Below, in pieces: positions 50,882-63,802 of a stretch of 64,000 bases of DNA. Below the pieces are notes generated by a model. That model was not told the origin of the DNA. It did no database searches and saw only the letters and a program-made list of their open reading frames with translations. The stretch lies in assembly GCF_947507565.1 (NCBI RefSeq), contig NC_089184.1, positions 124,001 to 188,000 on the forward strand. The letters are read 5' to 3'. Every line of letters starts with the position of its first letter. Position 1 is the stretch's first letter. The DNA comes from Oscarella lobularis (lineage: Eukaryota; Porifera; Homoscleromorpha; Homosclerophorida; Oscarellidae). Both the position numbers and the translations under genes were made by a program.

Positions 50882-53787
50882 ATGCGTATCGCGCTGACTC
50901 TCGCATGGGCGAGATCTCGCCCGCAATCGTACTTCTGTCGGCTAGCCAGCACTCGTCCCCAAAAAGACACAGCGAACGTGGTTATAATTGGCGGCGGTGC
51001 ATTGGGCACGAGCGTCGCCTACCATTTGGCTAAGGACGGACTAAAAGACGTTTTATTGCTGGAGAAAACCGAACTTACTGCGGGTTCCACGTGGCACGCG
51101 GTAAAGAAGTAATTAATTAAATAATTAATAACATTTTTATTTAATTTAGGCCGGTCTTGCAACGTACTTCAATCCTGGAATCAATCTAAAGAAATTTCAC
51201 TATGATAGTTTACAGTTGTATAGTCGCCTTGAGGCCGAGACAGGACAGGTAGCACAAGTACAATATAACAATTTTTCGCGTAGAATGCAATGCGTACCTT
51301 TAGAACGTCGGCCTTCACAAGCCGGGCTCCGTGCGCTTAGCGACGAATCAGGATCGCATGGATGAATTTCACTATCAAATGCAGCGCAACAATTGGCACT
51401 CGAATCCGCAATGGCTAATCACACCAGACGAAATACACGATCTGTTTCCCATTCTCAACATGGACGGCATCGTCGGCGGACTCTACAATCCGGCGGACGG
51501 ACACATCGATCCGTACTCGCTCACGCAAGCGCTAGCAACGGGCGCTCGACGACACGGCGCCGTCATCGAGACCAACGTCGCCGTCACTTCGACGCGACGT
51601 CGTCCAGACGGTCGATGGCAAATCGACACGTCGCGCGGCTCCGTCACGGCGACACACGTCGTCAATGCAGCCGGATTTTGGGCGCGCGACGTCGGCCGAA
51701 TGATCGACGTTGATTTGCCACTCGTTGCTATTCATCACCAGTACGTCATCACGGAGCCGATTGCCGCCGTCAGAGAACTTCGTCGTGAGTTGGCCGTCAT
51801 TCGCGATCTCGACGGCTCGTACTACGCTCGAGAAGAAAGAGGCGGTCTTCTCATCGGTCCCTACGAAGCGGAACACAAAATGAAATTACAAAGCGATTGG
51901 GTCGACTCGGGTGTTCCCCCCGATTTTGGTAAAGAATTATTTGAAAGCGACGTGGATCGCATCAGCGACAATTTGACGTCAGCGGCATACAGAATACCCG
52001 CTTTTGGCGAAAGCGGCTTAGCAAAAATCATCTCCGGTCCCATTACCTATAGTCCAGATCTACTCCCGATGGTCGGTCCGTTGGAAGGACGCAAAAATTA
52101 CTGGGTTGCTTGCGGATTCTCTTATGGGATTATACACGCTGGCGGTGCGGGTCGATATCTCGCTCGGTGGATACTTGACGGCGAGCCGCCGTACGACTTA
52201 AATGAAACCGATCCGGGACGGTACGGCAGTTGGACGAACGACGCGTACACGTTCGCAAAGACGCGCGAATCGTATGGATTCAATACCGTCATCGTTTATC
52301 CGAAGGAGGAACGATGGGCCGGTCGACCCGCTCGCATCAGCACCGCCTATGAATTGACGAAGAGTCGGGGCGGACAGTTTGGTTTTCACGCCGGTTGGGA
52401 GCAGCCGAATTGGTTTGCGCTCGCCGGCGACGAAGCCGGCTATAAGCCGAGTTTTCGGAGAACCAACTGGTTTGAGCCGGTCGGTCGAGAATCGACGTTG
52501 GTTCGAACCAAAGTTGGGCTCATCGATTTGACGCCGTTTGGAAAGATTGTCGTTGGAGGAAAGGATTCGGCTCGGTTTCTCAATCGAATGTTTGCTAATC
52601 GTCTACCTAAGGTAAAGGAAGGTTTTCCGTGTTTAGTGCTCATCTCTCTCTCTTTTAGACTGGGATGACGAATTTGAGTCATATGCTTACTCCGCGTGGT
52701 CGCGTTTATTCGGAGATGACTGTCAGCCGACTGGATAAACAGAATTTCTATTTGGTGACCGGTTCGACGTCTGAGCGCCACGATCTGAGGTAGAACAGAA
52801 CGATGATGACGTAAAATTGAATGTGAAAAATTCCAGGTGGTTGCAAGATCACGTTGACCCGGAAGAAGACGTCACTATATCAAATGTGACGGAGGATTAC
52901 GGTTGTCTCGGTCTTGCTGGACCTCTTTCTCGTGACGTCTTGGCTTGCGTGGTTGACACATCTGTTTCTCATGCTGACCTTCCGTTTCTTCATCATCGCG
53001 AGGTGACTATTAAGGGGATGAAAGTGAGAGCAATTAGAATATCATACACAGGTAAATATACAAAAAAAATTGCGCCGTCTTAATTAACGTCTAAATTCCT
53101 TCTAGGTGAATTGGGCTATGAGCTGCATTGTGCTTCAAAGGACACTGGGGCTCTGTATGAAGCTCTGCTCAATGCTGGACAAGAGTATGGTATTGGTGAT
53201 TTTGGTACATATGCAATGACGTCTTTGCGATTGGAGAAAGGCTTTCGAGCATGGGGAGCAGAGGTAAATTATTCTAATCTACATATATGGGCTCATCTAG
53301 TCTGGTATTAGATGACTGTTGATGTGACAGCCTTAGAAGCAGGGTTAGACTTCTTCGTGAAATTGAACAAGGTTGCGTTGTCTATCTTTACGTAAGCCTT
53401 TGGTATAAAATTTTCTTTTTAGACGACAGACTTCATTGGAAAGTCGGCTCTTCTCGAGCAAAAGAAAGCGGGTTTGACCAAACAGCTTGCATTTCTCAAG
53501 GTAGACGCAAAGGACGTTGATCCAGAAGGAAATGAGGCCATATGGCATGACAACAAGGTAAAATCTCAATGCCAAGATGACGATCTTTCACTTCTTTCAA
53601 GGTTGTGGGATACACGACGTCCGGATCGTACGGTTATCAGATTGGAAGCAGCATTGCTTTTGCCTATTTGCCGCCGCATCTTGCTGAGCCGGGCAATGAG
53701 GTTCACGTTGAGTTGCTGGGTAGTCGAAGAGCAGCCGAAGTCGTTTCGTTTCCTGTCGTTCAGCCGGAACCACTGCGTTCCGCTTAG
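50882..53787 (+). CDS. DMGDH: Dimethylglycine dehydrogenase, mitochondrial
   Basis: FAD/folate enzyme that demethylates dimethylglycine to sarcosine. Exon 1 (50882-51100) has an Arg-rich presequence ([20 protein letters not shown]), then the Rossmann motif [19 protein letters not shown] and GSTWHA; exon 2 (from 51150) completes WHAAGL, whose His binds FAD covalently in this family. Exon 3 is long (oxidoreductase domain, e.g. [20 protein letters not shown]). The C-terminal half is the GcvT-like folate domain: [60 protein letters not shown], ending [10 protein letters not shown]. Sarcosine dehydrogenase is the main alternative, but the neighbour BHMT and the [17 protein letters not shown] stretch favour DMGDH. 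Confidence 0.88.
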
Positions 53788-53868
53788 ACTCGTTTTTCCT
53801 TTGATAATGCGCACTGCGCAGACTCGATTAAAATAAACTTTGCCACGTGCGAGAAAGACGCCTGCACA

Positions 53869-54389
53869 ATGCTCCCGTTTTCGTGGATCGTCAAGGGAAA
53901 GATCGGGGGCATGTGCTTTCCGTATGAGTTCGAAACCCTCAAGTTGTTGAACGAACGCCTGAAGATCAAGCACCTGGTGTCCCTAACGGAAATTCTCGAT
54001 GGCTTTCCTCTCGGAGGCGAAAAGGGCGCCGTAGAAAAAGCAGGCATGACGTGGCACTCGATTCCAATGCGAGACTTTCATCCCCCGACTCCAGAGCAGG
54101 TAGATCACGTACTTTGAGAGTTCCGCTTCACTAATCGTGTGCGCAAAAGGTCGATCAATTTCTGGCTATCGTTCAAATGGCCGAGGAGAAGGAAGAAGCC
54201 GTTGTTGTCCATTGCATGGGCGGAAAAGGAAGAACTGGCACGATGCTCGCATGTTATCTCGTCAAATTTTGCAAGCTGTCTGCTCCGGAAGCCGTCAGTC
54301 AGGTTCGCATGCAAAGGCCAGGATCAATCGAAACATGTGATCAGAAGAAGGCTGTCTATGACCTTGAAGCAAGGCTTAATAAAAAGTAA
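53869..54389 (+). CDS. DUSP23-like dual-specificity phosphatase, copy A
   Basis: Two exons, 53869-54099 and 54150-54389, giving 156 residues, like DUSP23/VHZ (150). Motifs: FSWIVKGKIGGMCFP (N-terminus), KIKHLVSLTE, and the general-acid loop around RDFHPPTPEQVDQFLA. The catalytic P-loop is VVHCMGGKGRTGTMLACYLV, with Cys and Arg of HCX5R intact. The end has MQRPGSIETCDQKKAV, which also matches DUSP23. A paralogue follows immediately (copy B). This copy is expected to be active. Confidence 0.9.
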
Positions 54390-54567
54390 CAGAAATTTTT
54401 GCATGAATTGCTGCTTTTGTTTTGAGTCCGTTGACTTGCCAGTTGATTAGCTAATGAACTTCTTTTGAGGTGTGTTAATTAGATAGATCACAAGTTAGCA
54501 ATGATGACGTAACAAGGATGTGACGCCATTGTTCCGGTTTCACTCCTCCCTGGTTCTCAGTAGAAAG

Positions 54568-55078
54568 ATGCTTCGCTTTTCTTGGATTTCTAAAGGAAAG
54601 ATGGCTGGCTTGGCCTTTCCATCCGAACCAGAAAGCCTCCAGCAATTGAGCGAACAGGAAAAGATCAAGCACTTAGTCTCCCTCACGGATGATCAACCGG
54701 GAGGCAAAGCAGACGCAGTCGAAGCAGCGGGTATGGAATGGCATCAAATTTCCATACCCAACCACCAAGTTCCCACAAAAGATCAGGTTAAAAAATATGC
54801 CTAATGTTTGCTAATAGACTTGAGCCTACTAAACCCAGGTGGACAAATTCCTGGCTATTGTTCAACAAGCCGAAGGCAAAGAAGAACCGGTCGCGGTTCA
54901 TTGTATGGGTGGAAGGGAAAGAACGGGGATAATGCTTGCCTGCTATCTCGTTAAATTCTGCGACATGTCCGCCCACGAGGCCATCGAGCACGTACGATCC
55001 CAAAGACAAGGATCATTTCAAAATGATGAACAGGAACAGGTTGTAATCGATCTGGAGGCAAGACTCAAGACGGTGTAG
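54568..55078 (+). CDS. DUSP23-like dual-specificity phosphatase, copy B
   Basis: Two exons, 54568-54786 and 54839-55078, with the same intron position and phase as copy A, giving 152 residues. Starts MLRFSWISKGKMAGLAFPSE. The P-loop reads VHCMGGRERTGIMLACYLV: the catalytic Cys and Arg are kept, but the Gly-Arg of copy A (GKGR) is Arg-Glu-Arg, which puts a Glu in the anion-binding loop. The downstream GSIET is GSFQN. The general-acid region is also changed (IPNHQVPTKDQ instead of MRDFHPPTPEQ), losing the Asp. I infer reduced or altered catalysis. Confidence 0.88.
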
Positions 55079-55247
55079 ACAATCTAGAACAGTCCTATTG
55101 TGCTGTACTGCTGCGTTTTTTTCTTTTTCTGTGGGATGTATGTACTGTATGTGTGTTGTGCTCTAGAAATTCCATTCATCTTTCATTGTCATAGATGGTC
55201 GTTTTCTCTAAGATGCAACTGAAAGTAAGAACAATATATTTTATATG

Positions 55248-56021
55248 TTAATTTCGCTCCTTTGCAATGGACTGCTTTTCTGGAATAACAATTTCCATAG
55301 CTTCTGGTTCTTTTGCTTTCCTTTGCACTAGAAAAAAAAACGAGATAAGAGCTTGATACTAATAAAAACAAGTCCGCTTACCCTTCGTTATAGGTGGAGC
55401 CAAAAGATGAATATTCTTTTCGACTTCTTTAACATCTTCTTCCTTTGCCAACTCCTTCCCAGCTTTGAGCCTAGTAGACAAGACTTGTTCTTTATGCAAT
55501 ACATCCTAGGATTAACGACCTAATACCTTTTCCGAATGTAATGCTTCTGTCTCTTCAATTTGATGTCTTCAATTCGTTTCATTGCACCCACTAAATAAAA
55601 AGAAATTACATTGGAAGTAGATATCTTTATCTCTGGGTTTTTACTGGTTTGTTTCCATAGATGTCTTCTATATTTAACCGGAACGTTTCGCTTCATCTCG
55701 AATTCGAGAGAATGGTCCTGTGTAGGGAACGCGTTGTCATCTGAGCGAGAAAAAGGAAAATTGCTCCTTACGACGGCCAGTTCTTTTCCCGCTGTCTTTC
55801 TGTGTGCTTTCGTCCATCGAACTCGACGCGGATTTCGCTTCTTCTTGAACGCTTTGTGACATTTGGCACGGCAAAATCGAAAGATCTGTAAAGGTGCACG
55901 TGGTTTCCTAAAGAGGCCTCGGTTCGATGACGCTTCATACCTTGCTGTCGTTTCTCACAAACTGAATCCCGTGGCCGGGATATACAGTAGAAGAGCAGAA
56001 AAAGCACTTTTCTAAGCGCAT
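55248..56021 (-). CDS. RSL24D1: Ribosome biogenesis protein RSL24D1 (RLP24)
   Basis: L24e-like assembly factor on pre-60S particles. Exon 1 starts [20 protein letters not shown] and has the zinc ligands CxxC. Exon 2 gives [20 protein letters not shown] and [17 protein letters not shown]. The next exon begins [20 protein letters not shown] (human DNSFEFEKRRNEPIKY). Then [39 protein letters not shown] and [11 protein letters not shown], with a short last exon ending SIAKERN. All match human RLP24 in order. Introns are 45-90 bp. It shares a 51-bp divergent gap with PIGO. Confidence 0.92.
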
Positions 56022-56072
56022 TACTTCGCGTGCGCAGACTTGCGTAGACTTGCGCGCGCTTTCTAGTGGGCC

Positions 56073-59032
56073 ATGGTCAAGGAATCGGCCAAATGTTGCT
56101 TAGTCGTTCTCTGGATACTATTTATCTACGCAAGCGGAATGTTCTTCTTTACACGCGGCTTCTTTCTAAGCAAAACGGCTCTGGAAACGAAGTCGAGCAA
56201 CCCTCACCGTCAATTTTGCCCCGAATCGCGCTCCCAACGCTACGACAAACTCGTCCTTCTCATCGTCGACGCATTACGATTCGACTACGTCGACTACGAC
56301 GAAAATCTCAACGCCACAGCTCCGGCTTATCGAAATAAATTATCCATTCTCAAAAAACTTCTCGACGACAAAACAAACAACGCTCTTTTATATCGATTCG
56401 TCGCCGATGCACCAACACTGACCGTTCAGGGCTTGAAAGGGCTGACAACGGGCACGTTGCCGTCCTACGTGAACGCCGGCGCGAATTTCGGCGCCAGTCG
56501 CGTTGTTGAGGACAGTTGGTTGTATCAATTGACGTCATCTGGGTGTCGTCGGGGAAAGGCGACGTTTCTTGGTGATAATACGTGGATGAGTTTGTTTGGC
56601 GATTATTTTCATCGTCAAATGCCCGTGGCGTCGTTTAGTATTGATGATTATTTGACTGTTGATGATTCGATTGTTGAGAATTTGTACACGGAGTTGAGTC
56701 GGTTTGATTGGGATGTTATTATTGCTCATTTTCTTGGCGTGGATCACGCTGGACACAAGGAGGGAATTGATTCGGGGGCTATGGCTGGGAGGCTGACTGA
56801 ATTTGATAAAATTATGAGGTACACATTGGAGATCATGTCATGAACGTTCAAAACATTTTTCTACAGGAATGTCGTCTCCTTGGTTGATAATACGACGTTA
56901 TTAGTCCTCTTAGGAGATCATGGGATGACTGAGGATGGAATGCACGGTAGCGATAGCCCGGCTGAGGTGGAATCAGCTTTATTTTTCTATAGTAAAACGA
57001 TTCGTTTTTCTACTTCGAATGACGTCGTGAAGACGATCGATCAAATTGACCTTGTGCCTACAATATCGTTACTATTGGGACTTCCTGTTCCATTCTCCAA
57101 TTTGGGGTTTATTATTCCGGAAGTGTTTGTTGACAGAGATCGTCTTTCGTTAGTGAACGCCGCTCGATTTAATGCTCAGCAGTTGGATCGCTATCTCACG
57201 GCATATTACGAAACGGCTATTTACGGAAATTTACTTCCTTTGGACTATACGCGACTGAAGGACCAGTTTCACGAGATCGAATTTCAGTACATGGATTCTA
57301 ACGGCAACGTATCGGACGTGACGAAATTTTACCGTCAATATGAGCAATACGCCAAAGAGGTACAGCGCATATTTAGGAGACTATTGACGAGAGATCTAAA
57401 GGCAATTTTTGCCGGCATCGTTCTAATTTTCGTCGCCTGTTGCGTGAATTTTTCTTTGTTTTGGCACGGAAGCAGGTGTCTGTCATCAGTGAGAATCCGT
57501 CAATCGTTTGTCAGGGCAACAATTTGTGCCGCACTCACTTCTCTTTCGCTCTCTTTACTATTGCGTATTAGCGTTGCGGAGTCACTTTTATTTGGTGTAG
57601 CGGCTGGTTCTGGTCTAGGATTTCTGTCTTTGAATAAGAAGGGATTGAGGACGATATCTTTCAGCCAAGTAACGGGGACAGGATGCCTCGGATCAATAGT
57701 GCTTCTCCTTCAGTGCATCATCTTATTTTCCGACAGTTACATACACAATGAAGACGCCGTCGTTGACTACGCTGTCAAAACGGCACTCGTTGTCTATTTA
57801 TTTGTTACCATACGGTCACAAGTTCGTCGTAGGGAAGCGGCACGAACATCAATCGTCGTGATTTCTCTTTTGACTCTCGGAATTCTCACCTGCAGTCGAT
57901 TAGCTAGCAATTTTCGAACGTGTCGTTCGACTCTACGCAATCCGTGTCGTGATCTCGAGTCGTGGTCGCCTCCCGAACGCGTTCGTCTTATCATTTCCTC
58001 TATCTGCGTTGGATTGGCGCCGTGTGTCGTCTACGGGACGTGGCGGAGTCGCAGTCGTCTGTCTCGACTTCAACAATACGTCATTTTCTCTCTATTGTTT
58101 CTGATGTCAATCTGTGTTTGCCTCTATTGGGTTGCAGCGGTGCCCGATTGGCAAAATGTCTACTTTCCCAGAACTGTTGATGCACTAATTATTGTCCTTT
58201 ATTTAGGCACGACCTTGTCTCCATCAATGTCAGTGGGGTACGTTAGAGAAGGTAAATTTTAGAGTGTTTTAAATTCATTTTCCTTTTAGAGGCTATTTTG
58301 TTCCGCTGCTCGGTGCTACGTGGATATTTCTTACAATGATGCAGGGAGATAAGCTGGCTCCAGCGATGGCGCTTATGGCAATCCAGACAATGATGATAGA
58401 CCGTGTAATTGCCCTTATTTGTCAAACGTCTACAACCCGAAGTAAGCCGTGACGTTGAAATCTTTAGATTGGCAAAATTCCTTTTAGTTTCTTGGATTGA
58501 AGTCGTTCTCTGGTCAACTCTCAGTTGGCAATATTTCTACTTTACCGGTCACCACACAGCCTTGTCTAGTTTGCGAATTCAAGCCGGTTATATTGGCCTA
58601 CGGGGTGATGTGACGCCTGGCTGGAAAATGATTGTCGCTGGTGGTCTCGTTGCCATCAATACGTACTCGTCACAGATCTGGTTCACTGCCAGTCTCCCGC
58701 TCATTCGGCGGAAGGTAAACCCTAAAGAAAGTGACAGTTCTTCGTCGTTCACTGACTTGGCTGTGTCCTACTTACTCTGCTTTGGCATTAAGGCAAGCTT
58801 TGTACTGCTCAACTCCTTGAGATAACTCTGACTTTAGATGCTGAGCGTGTGTCTCGCTGTTACCTGGTTTCTTGATCATCCCGCGGGCATGGGAACGTTT
58901 ACACCGCGACTGCTGTTCGAATTCGCCGCAGTTCTTTGCGTTTTTGGCACTATCTTGGTCTCGTCTTTGCTCGCATGTCTCAGCAGCCGGCAGAAAGACG
59001 CCTCCTCCAAGTCCATCAAGGCCATGGAGTAA
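56073..59032 (+). CDS. PIGO: GPI ethanolamine phosphate transferase 3
   Basis: ER multi-pass enzyme adding ethanolamine phosphate to the third mannose of GPI anchors. Starts [20 protein letters not shown], a signal anchor. The alkaline-phosphatase-fold domain has [53 protein letters not shown] (metal site) and [15 protein letters not shown], with [14 protein letters not shown] in exon 2. The C-terminal part has many hydrophobic segments, e.g. [19 protein letters not shown], and later exons give [20 protein letters not shown] and [16 protein letters not shown]. It ends [12 protein letters not shown] at 59032. Six exons or so. PIGF/PIGG are separate families and do not fit. Confidence 0.92.
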
Positions 59033-59149
59033 TAATAATAATAATAATGTTATTATTTTTTTATACAGGACTACGCATCCTCCTGTCGTGCAGCAATCTT
59101 CTATGACTATCATAAAGTACTAATACTGAGTAAATAAAGCGACTTTGTG

Positions 59150-60401
59150 CTAATTGCTTTCTTCACAGTGGCACCAATATTCTAGCGTTTGGCAGCAGAC
59201 TTGCACAGATTTCTTTTTCCTCGGTTTATGCTGCTTCTGCTGAGGCGACGGCGGTCTTGCATACACTGGTAACGCTCGCGTTCTCAGAACACCCCCACTT
59301 CCCAATCCAGCCGGACACCAAGCCAGTCTCAAACCCAGTGACGACGATGGAGACGAATCTGTCGACTTGACGACATCGCTTTCTTTTCTCTCCTTCCACT
59401 TTTCAAATGCTGTTTCGCTCATCGTCTTTCTCTCCAAGCGAAGTCTCTCTGCTTCTTTTGCTTCCTCCTTAGCAGCGCGTCGTTTTGAAACGGCCGTTTC
59501 CTTTAATTTTTCCCCCTTTTTCTCTGCCCTATATTGATGGAACCTTACTGGGAATCCCAACGTTTATTGGGTTTTTATTTTCTTACCAATTTTGAAATGC
59601 CTTTTGGCTATCCTTTTGTTTTTCCTCAATTTCTTCCTCCTTTTCTTTTGCAGTTTTCTTTTTCTTCGTCACCTCAGTGATTTGCTTCTCCTTCAGCTTC
59701 TCGTCCTTCTTTCCTTTCCATGCACTAAATGACGTCACGACATCCTGCTTTCGACTCTCTTTCTCCTCCGATTTCTCTCGTTCTTTTTCTCTTTCCGCTT
59801 TCTTTTTTTCGATAGCCTTCTTCTTCAACTCCACCTCTTTTGCAGAACTCCAAGCCTCAAACGATTTCTTTGAATCTATACCACGTTCTATCAACTTGAC
59901 TTTATTCTCCTCTTCCTCCATCTTTTTCTTAGAAATCAACTCCTTTTTCTCCTTCCTCTCAGCAGCTTTCTTCTCCATCAACCACTGCTCATAGATTGCC
60001 TGTCTCATAGAACTCGAATCTGCCCATGCACTCTCCTTCACAACGGTCGAGCCGTCTTTTCCCTTCAAAAACACCGCTTCGCCTTTATTTCCTTCGATTC
60101 GATTCACCTGTCTTGGCTCAGCTCTTTTCTCCTCCATCAATCGTATGGATGACCGAGCCATTTTTCTAGCAGCCCAATCCTCAAACGCTGCATCGCGGAT
60201 CGTCTGAGAATCGGCCAATCGACCGCTTCCCGTTCGCAGAGACGACGGCTCGTTTGTAGCGTGAGCAACTACTGTTTCTTGTGCGTAGGACTGACGCAGA
60301 CTCGCCCCAGGCTGACGTTGATTGACAGCTGTCATTTCCTTCGTTTTCTGTTTTTCTCCGCCGCTCCGTCGAGTCTTGCCACGGCTCCTAGTCCCTTCCA
60401 T
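59150..60401 (-). CDS. CCDC34/MAP9-like coiled-coil protein
   Basis: Starts MEGTRSRGKTRRSGGEKQKT, single large exon (59583-60401) plus a 3' exon ending at 59150. It has a repeated F-x-x-W-x-x-x-K motif: AAFEDWAARKM, AIYEQWLMEKKA, SFEAWSSAKEVE, SFSAWKGKKDE, AFQNW and AFEKWKERKES. Each is followed by a long Lys/Glu helix. The same repeated W-x-x-K pattern is seen in CCDC34 and MAP9 (centrosome/cilia and microtubule proteins). The C-terminal exon has RLERKTMSETAFEKWKE and a basic tail. I infer a microtubule or ciliary role. It is divergent from the HEAT-repeat gene (78-bp gap). Confidence 0.6.
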
Positions 60402-60479
60402 TATTTTCGGCGTGTTTGGCTAACGCGCTTTATATCGTCGCGTTGGAAACGAAGACAAGAAAATTCTCTCGCGTCGAAA

Positions 60480-63400
60480 ATGTCCGATCCTTCGTCCGAC
60501 GCACGTCGTCTTCTGTCTGTGGCGGCGCGCGTTCATATACCCCAACTAGGCGGCACCGCAATTGCTCTCAAAACGACGGGAACGGAGCCGACTCGCCAAC
60601 CGGCTTACGATCTTCGCAAACACAAACGCGAAGTGTCGACGCGCTATCTCAAAGGCATCAGCGCTGGCTTATCATTCAACGAGGACGTCGTAAAGGAGCG
60701 GGGCCCCGAAACGATTCCCTATCGATCGGAGGAACTCAAACGTCTATTTCGAGCCGAAACAAAAAGAAAACCACCGTCGACACAACAAAGAAAATGGGCA
60801 CCACGACCATTGAGTCATTTCCGATGTATGGGTAAGGATCCAAATCGCGAGGAAGGAAAGGGAATAGAAATTCCGCCGCCGCTTCCATCGCCGCCATCGC
60901 GCTTGGGATTTCGAAGAAAAACACCTCAGCGTTCTGTTCAATCTTCTAAGGCATCGCCTGTGGCCACGGATCGATGGGAAAAATATATTTTGACGCAATT
61001 GAGCGATTCTGCAGCGGATTTGCTTATTCGTAAGTCGTCGGGCGGCGGCGAAGAGAAAGACGCTTTGGCTCGATTCATGGAGAATTATCGGAAGGAGGGA
61101 CGGCGAGTGTACGAAAGGGTCAAACCAAAAGAAGACACAGAAGAAGAAAGGAGTAATACCCCCAAGGAAAATGATACGAAGACCAAAAAGGTGGCGAATT
61201 TTCGTGACGACTGGTTAGCCAAGACGAAGATTGTACCTGGCGTTGGCAACGATTTGATACGGTTTGACAATGGGGACGAGTATGAGAAAGTTTTGACGGT
61301 GAGCTATCCGGAGAACCCTAAGACGTACAGCGAGAAAACACGTCGCTTGGCAAGCCCAGCGGAACTAATCAAGGGACATCGTCGATGGAAAGACTTTCCA
61401 GCACCAGTAGAGGCAAGAAAGAACATTTTTAGAATAGGAAATTTATTATTTATTCTATTTAGGATGATAGAGAGACGCTCTGGCGAATGCCTGAGCCTAG
61501 AGGACTTTATGGGGAGAAGAGACGCTTGCACGAGAGCGAAGCATCTCTCTTGGGCTCTTCAACTGCTTCTCAGATAGGTTAGGACTGTCGCAAATCAGAC
61601 CGCAAACGTGTAATTTTTTTAGTTGATGAGTGGCACGCTCGCTACAATTTAAAAGTGAAGTGGACGGCGACGACGACGGAGCAATTATTCAAGGATTTAA
61701 CGAGTGTAAATGACTACGTTCGATTGGCAGCTGTCTCCGCGTGTGCGTACGCAAAACGTCTCAATATAAAGGTAACCAACGTTTCTTCTTATTGAAATAT
61801 TACGTCTACTCTCGTATAGTCCGAGTCTGAGTCTCCTTTACCAATCAGATTATTAAATCTAGTTAAATCTACATTGTCTGATTCGAATGACACGGTAAAA
61901 CTTGGTGCTGCAGTGACTCTTTTTACACTGAACCTTCCCTGTGTTGAGGTAAATACGCTTGTACAGGTTCAGGTGAAGGGTTCAACGTCTTTTATAAGGG
62001 TCAAGCGGTTCTGTACAATGCTCTCCTGAAGGGACAGGATTCGGACAAGTGGACAGCGGTGCAATGTTTGACAGGAGCTCACGTCTGCGACGAAGTCATT
62101 GTTAGGGAACTTTTTAGTCGTCTCAATGGCTTGGATGACGCGCAGCATTTCAAGGCGTCTGCTCTTCTAAAGAAACTCAGTCGGAATTCCGTGAGACGAG
62201 AGAAAAAAAGCGCCAGTTTTCTGTTATTCGCGTATAGTCTCTCGTTCATTTTTTGACTGGTGAACAATTGAATAGCAATTGCTGGCAGGCAAGGCTGAAT
62301 AGCTGTAAATTAGTTCCTCTCCTTTACGGGTCAATCAATAAGGTAGGATCTCAATGGATGTGTTTGAGGAGTTGCTTTATTCTTTTGTTTAGGATTTGAC
62401 GCAAAAGTTACTCGATCTGATGTGGCACGACTGGAGTTCGGGCGTTCGTCAAGCCGCCGCCCAGGCATTAGGAAAAACGGGAAAAGGAAAAGTGAGTTTG
62501 TATTATATATAGGAAAGGGTGTGTATGCTATATGGAATTTCTCAGCTGGTTCACGACGAACTAAGGGAAAAACTAAAGAACGGGAAAGAGAGCGAGAAGA
62601 TTGACGCGTTGAGAAAAGTAAAAAATATTTTTAAAAAAGTCATGTGCGCTTTGTGATTGGATCGAATTTCTTCAAAGATTCGTGGCCTAGGCTTGATGAC
62701 CGGTCGAATGCTGCCCTCGTTTCTCGCCTGCTTTCGAAGCGACTACGTCTCCGTCAAACTTCACGCGACAAAAGTATCCTCAATTCAATATGATTCTATA
62801 GAACGTATGTAATTTTCTCAAAAGGCTGCAGCCGAGCTTTTGATTAAAGACGTCAAAGTCATAGAAGCGCTTATGAAACAGATGGACGACGATCTCTGGA
62901 AGATGAAAGCTCACGCCATACAAGGTAATGAGAAGAGAACCACGGGACTATTGATTCCATACGTTTCTCGTATTAGCACTTGGCCTGATTGGCGTCAATC
63001 ATCCTGGCTTGATTGACAAATTACTATGGTCAATGCGATTCGAAAAACATCCATTTGTACGCGCCGAAGCCTGTCGTAGTCTTCAGCTCATTCGACGTAC
63101 GATGGACAACGACGACGACATTGACGACACAGACGCCCGAATTATTCCGGTCCTGCGTGATCTATTGACAGTTGACAGTGACCCAAATGTAAAGCGGTAA
63201 GTGAACTATGGGAGGGGGCGTGGCCCCAATGACATCATTCTCTTTGATTTTTTTTTAGGGAAGCCGCTGCTGCGCTGAGGGCTCTCGGTCAAGAGCCGAC
63301 AGCTGACGAAAGCATGACTGCGCTCGTGCGAGAAGAGGTGAAGAAATTGGGAACGCGTGGACGCATCATAACGCGCATCGTCGAGCGAGAAATCGCCGAG

Positions 63401-63715
63401 ACGCTAGAACAACATCGACGTCGTCTTCTACGAGCGTCGCCGTCGCCGTCGCCGTCGAGACGATGGAGACAGGCGACGCGAACGACTGTTTTGAGTAGTT
63501 GGATACGTGGAACGGACGACGGCGAGGCGAGCGACGATGAAAACAGCGAACTGATTCCACTAAAAGATGAAGAGGACGGCGACGAAGACGAGACGACTGA
63601 AAGAGGACAAGCTACGACTACGACGACTACGACGACTAGGGAACTAAGGGATGGTCGAGTAACAATGCAATCAACTGCTCTGTCTCATTACATGGACGGC
63701 GTGAGCGATATTTAG
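60480..63715 (+). CDS. HEATR4: HEAT-repeat protein, probably HEATR4-like
   Basis: Starts MSDPSSDARRLLSVAARVHI. The first exon (to about 61410) is a long polar region (RYLKGISAGLSFNEDVVKER, RFMENYRKEGRRVYERVKPK, RRWKDFPAPVE). From about 61620 short exons encode HEAT helices: DYVRLAAVSACAYAKRLNI, DTVKLGAAVTLFTLN, FKASALLKKLSRNSVR, VRQAAAQALGKTGKGK, SDYVSVKLHATK, PFVRAEACRSLQLIRRTM, REAAAALRALGQEPTADES. The C-terminus is acidic and ends HYMDGVSDI. HEATR4 is the vertebrate protein with a long N-terminal part before HEAT repeats; I recall only loose similarity, so the name is tentative. Introns are about 50-70 bp. Confidence 0.5.
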
Positions 63716-63802
63716 ACATGTGAGAATACACTGTACAGTTGCGCGCTGCCTAGTGCGCAAGCGCGGTGCTAATTTTGTCGTCAGGGTTTCTGAGGCTACG
63801 AA

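Noticed and set aside
63716-63802. Separate gene between the HEAT-repeat gene and the UQCR11-like gene
   Set aside because: Only 87 bp with no open frame of note; it is the shared 3' UTR/promoter spacer.
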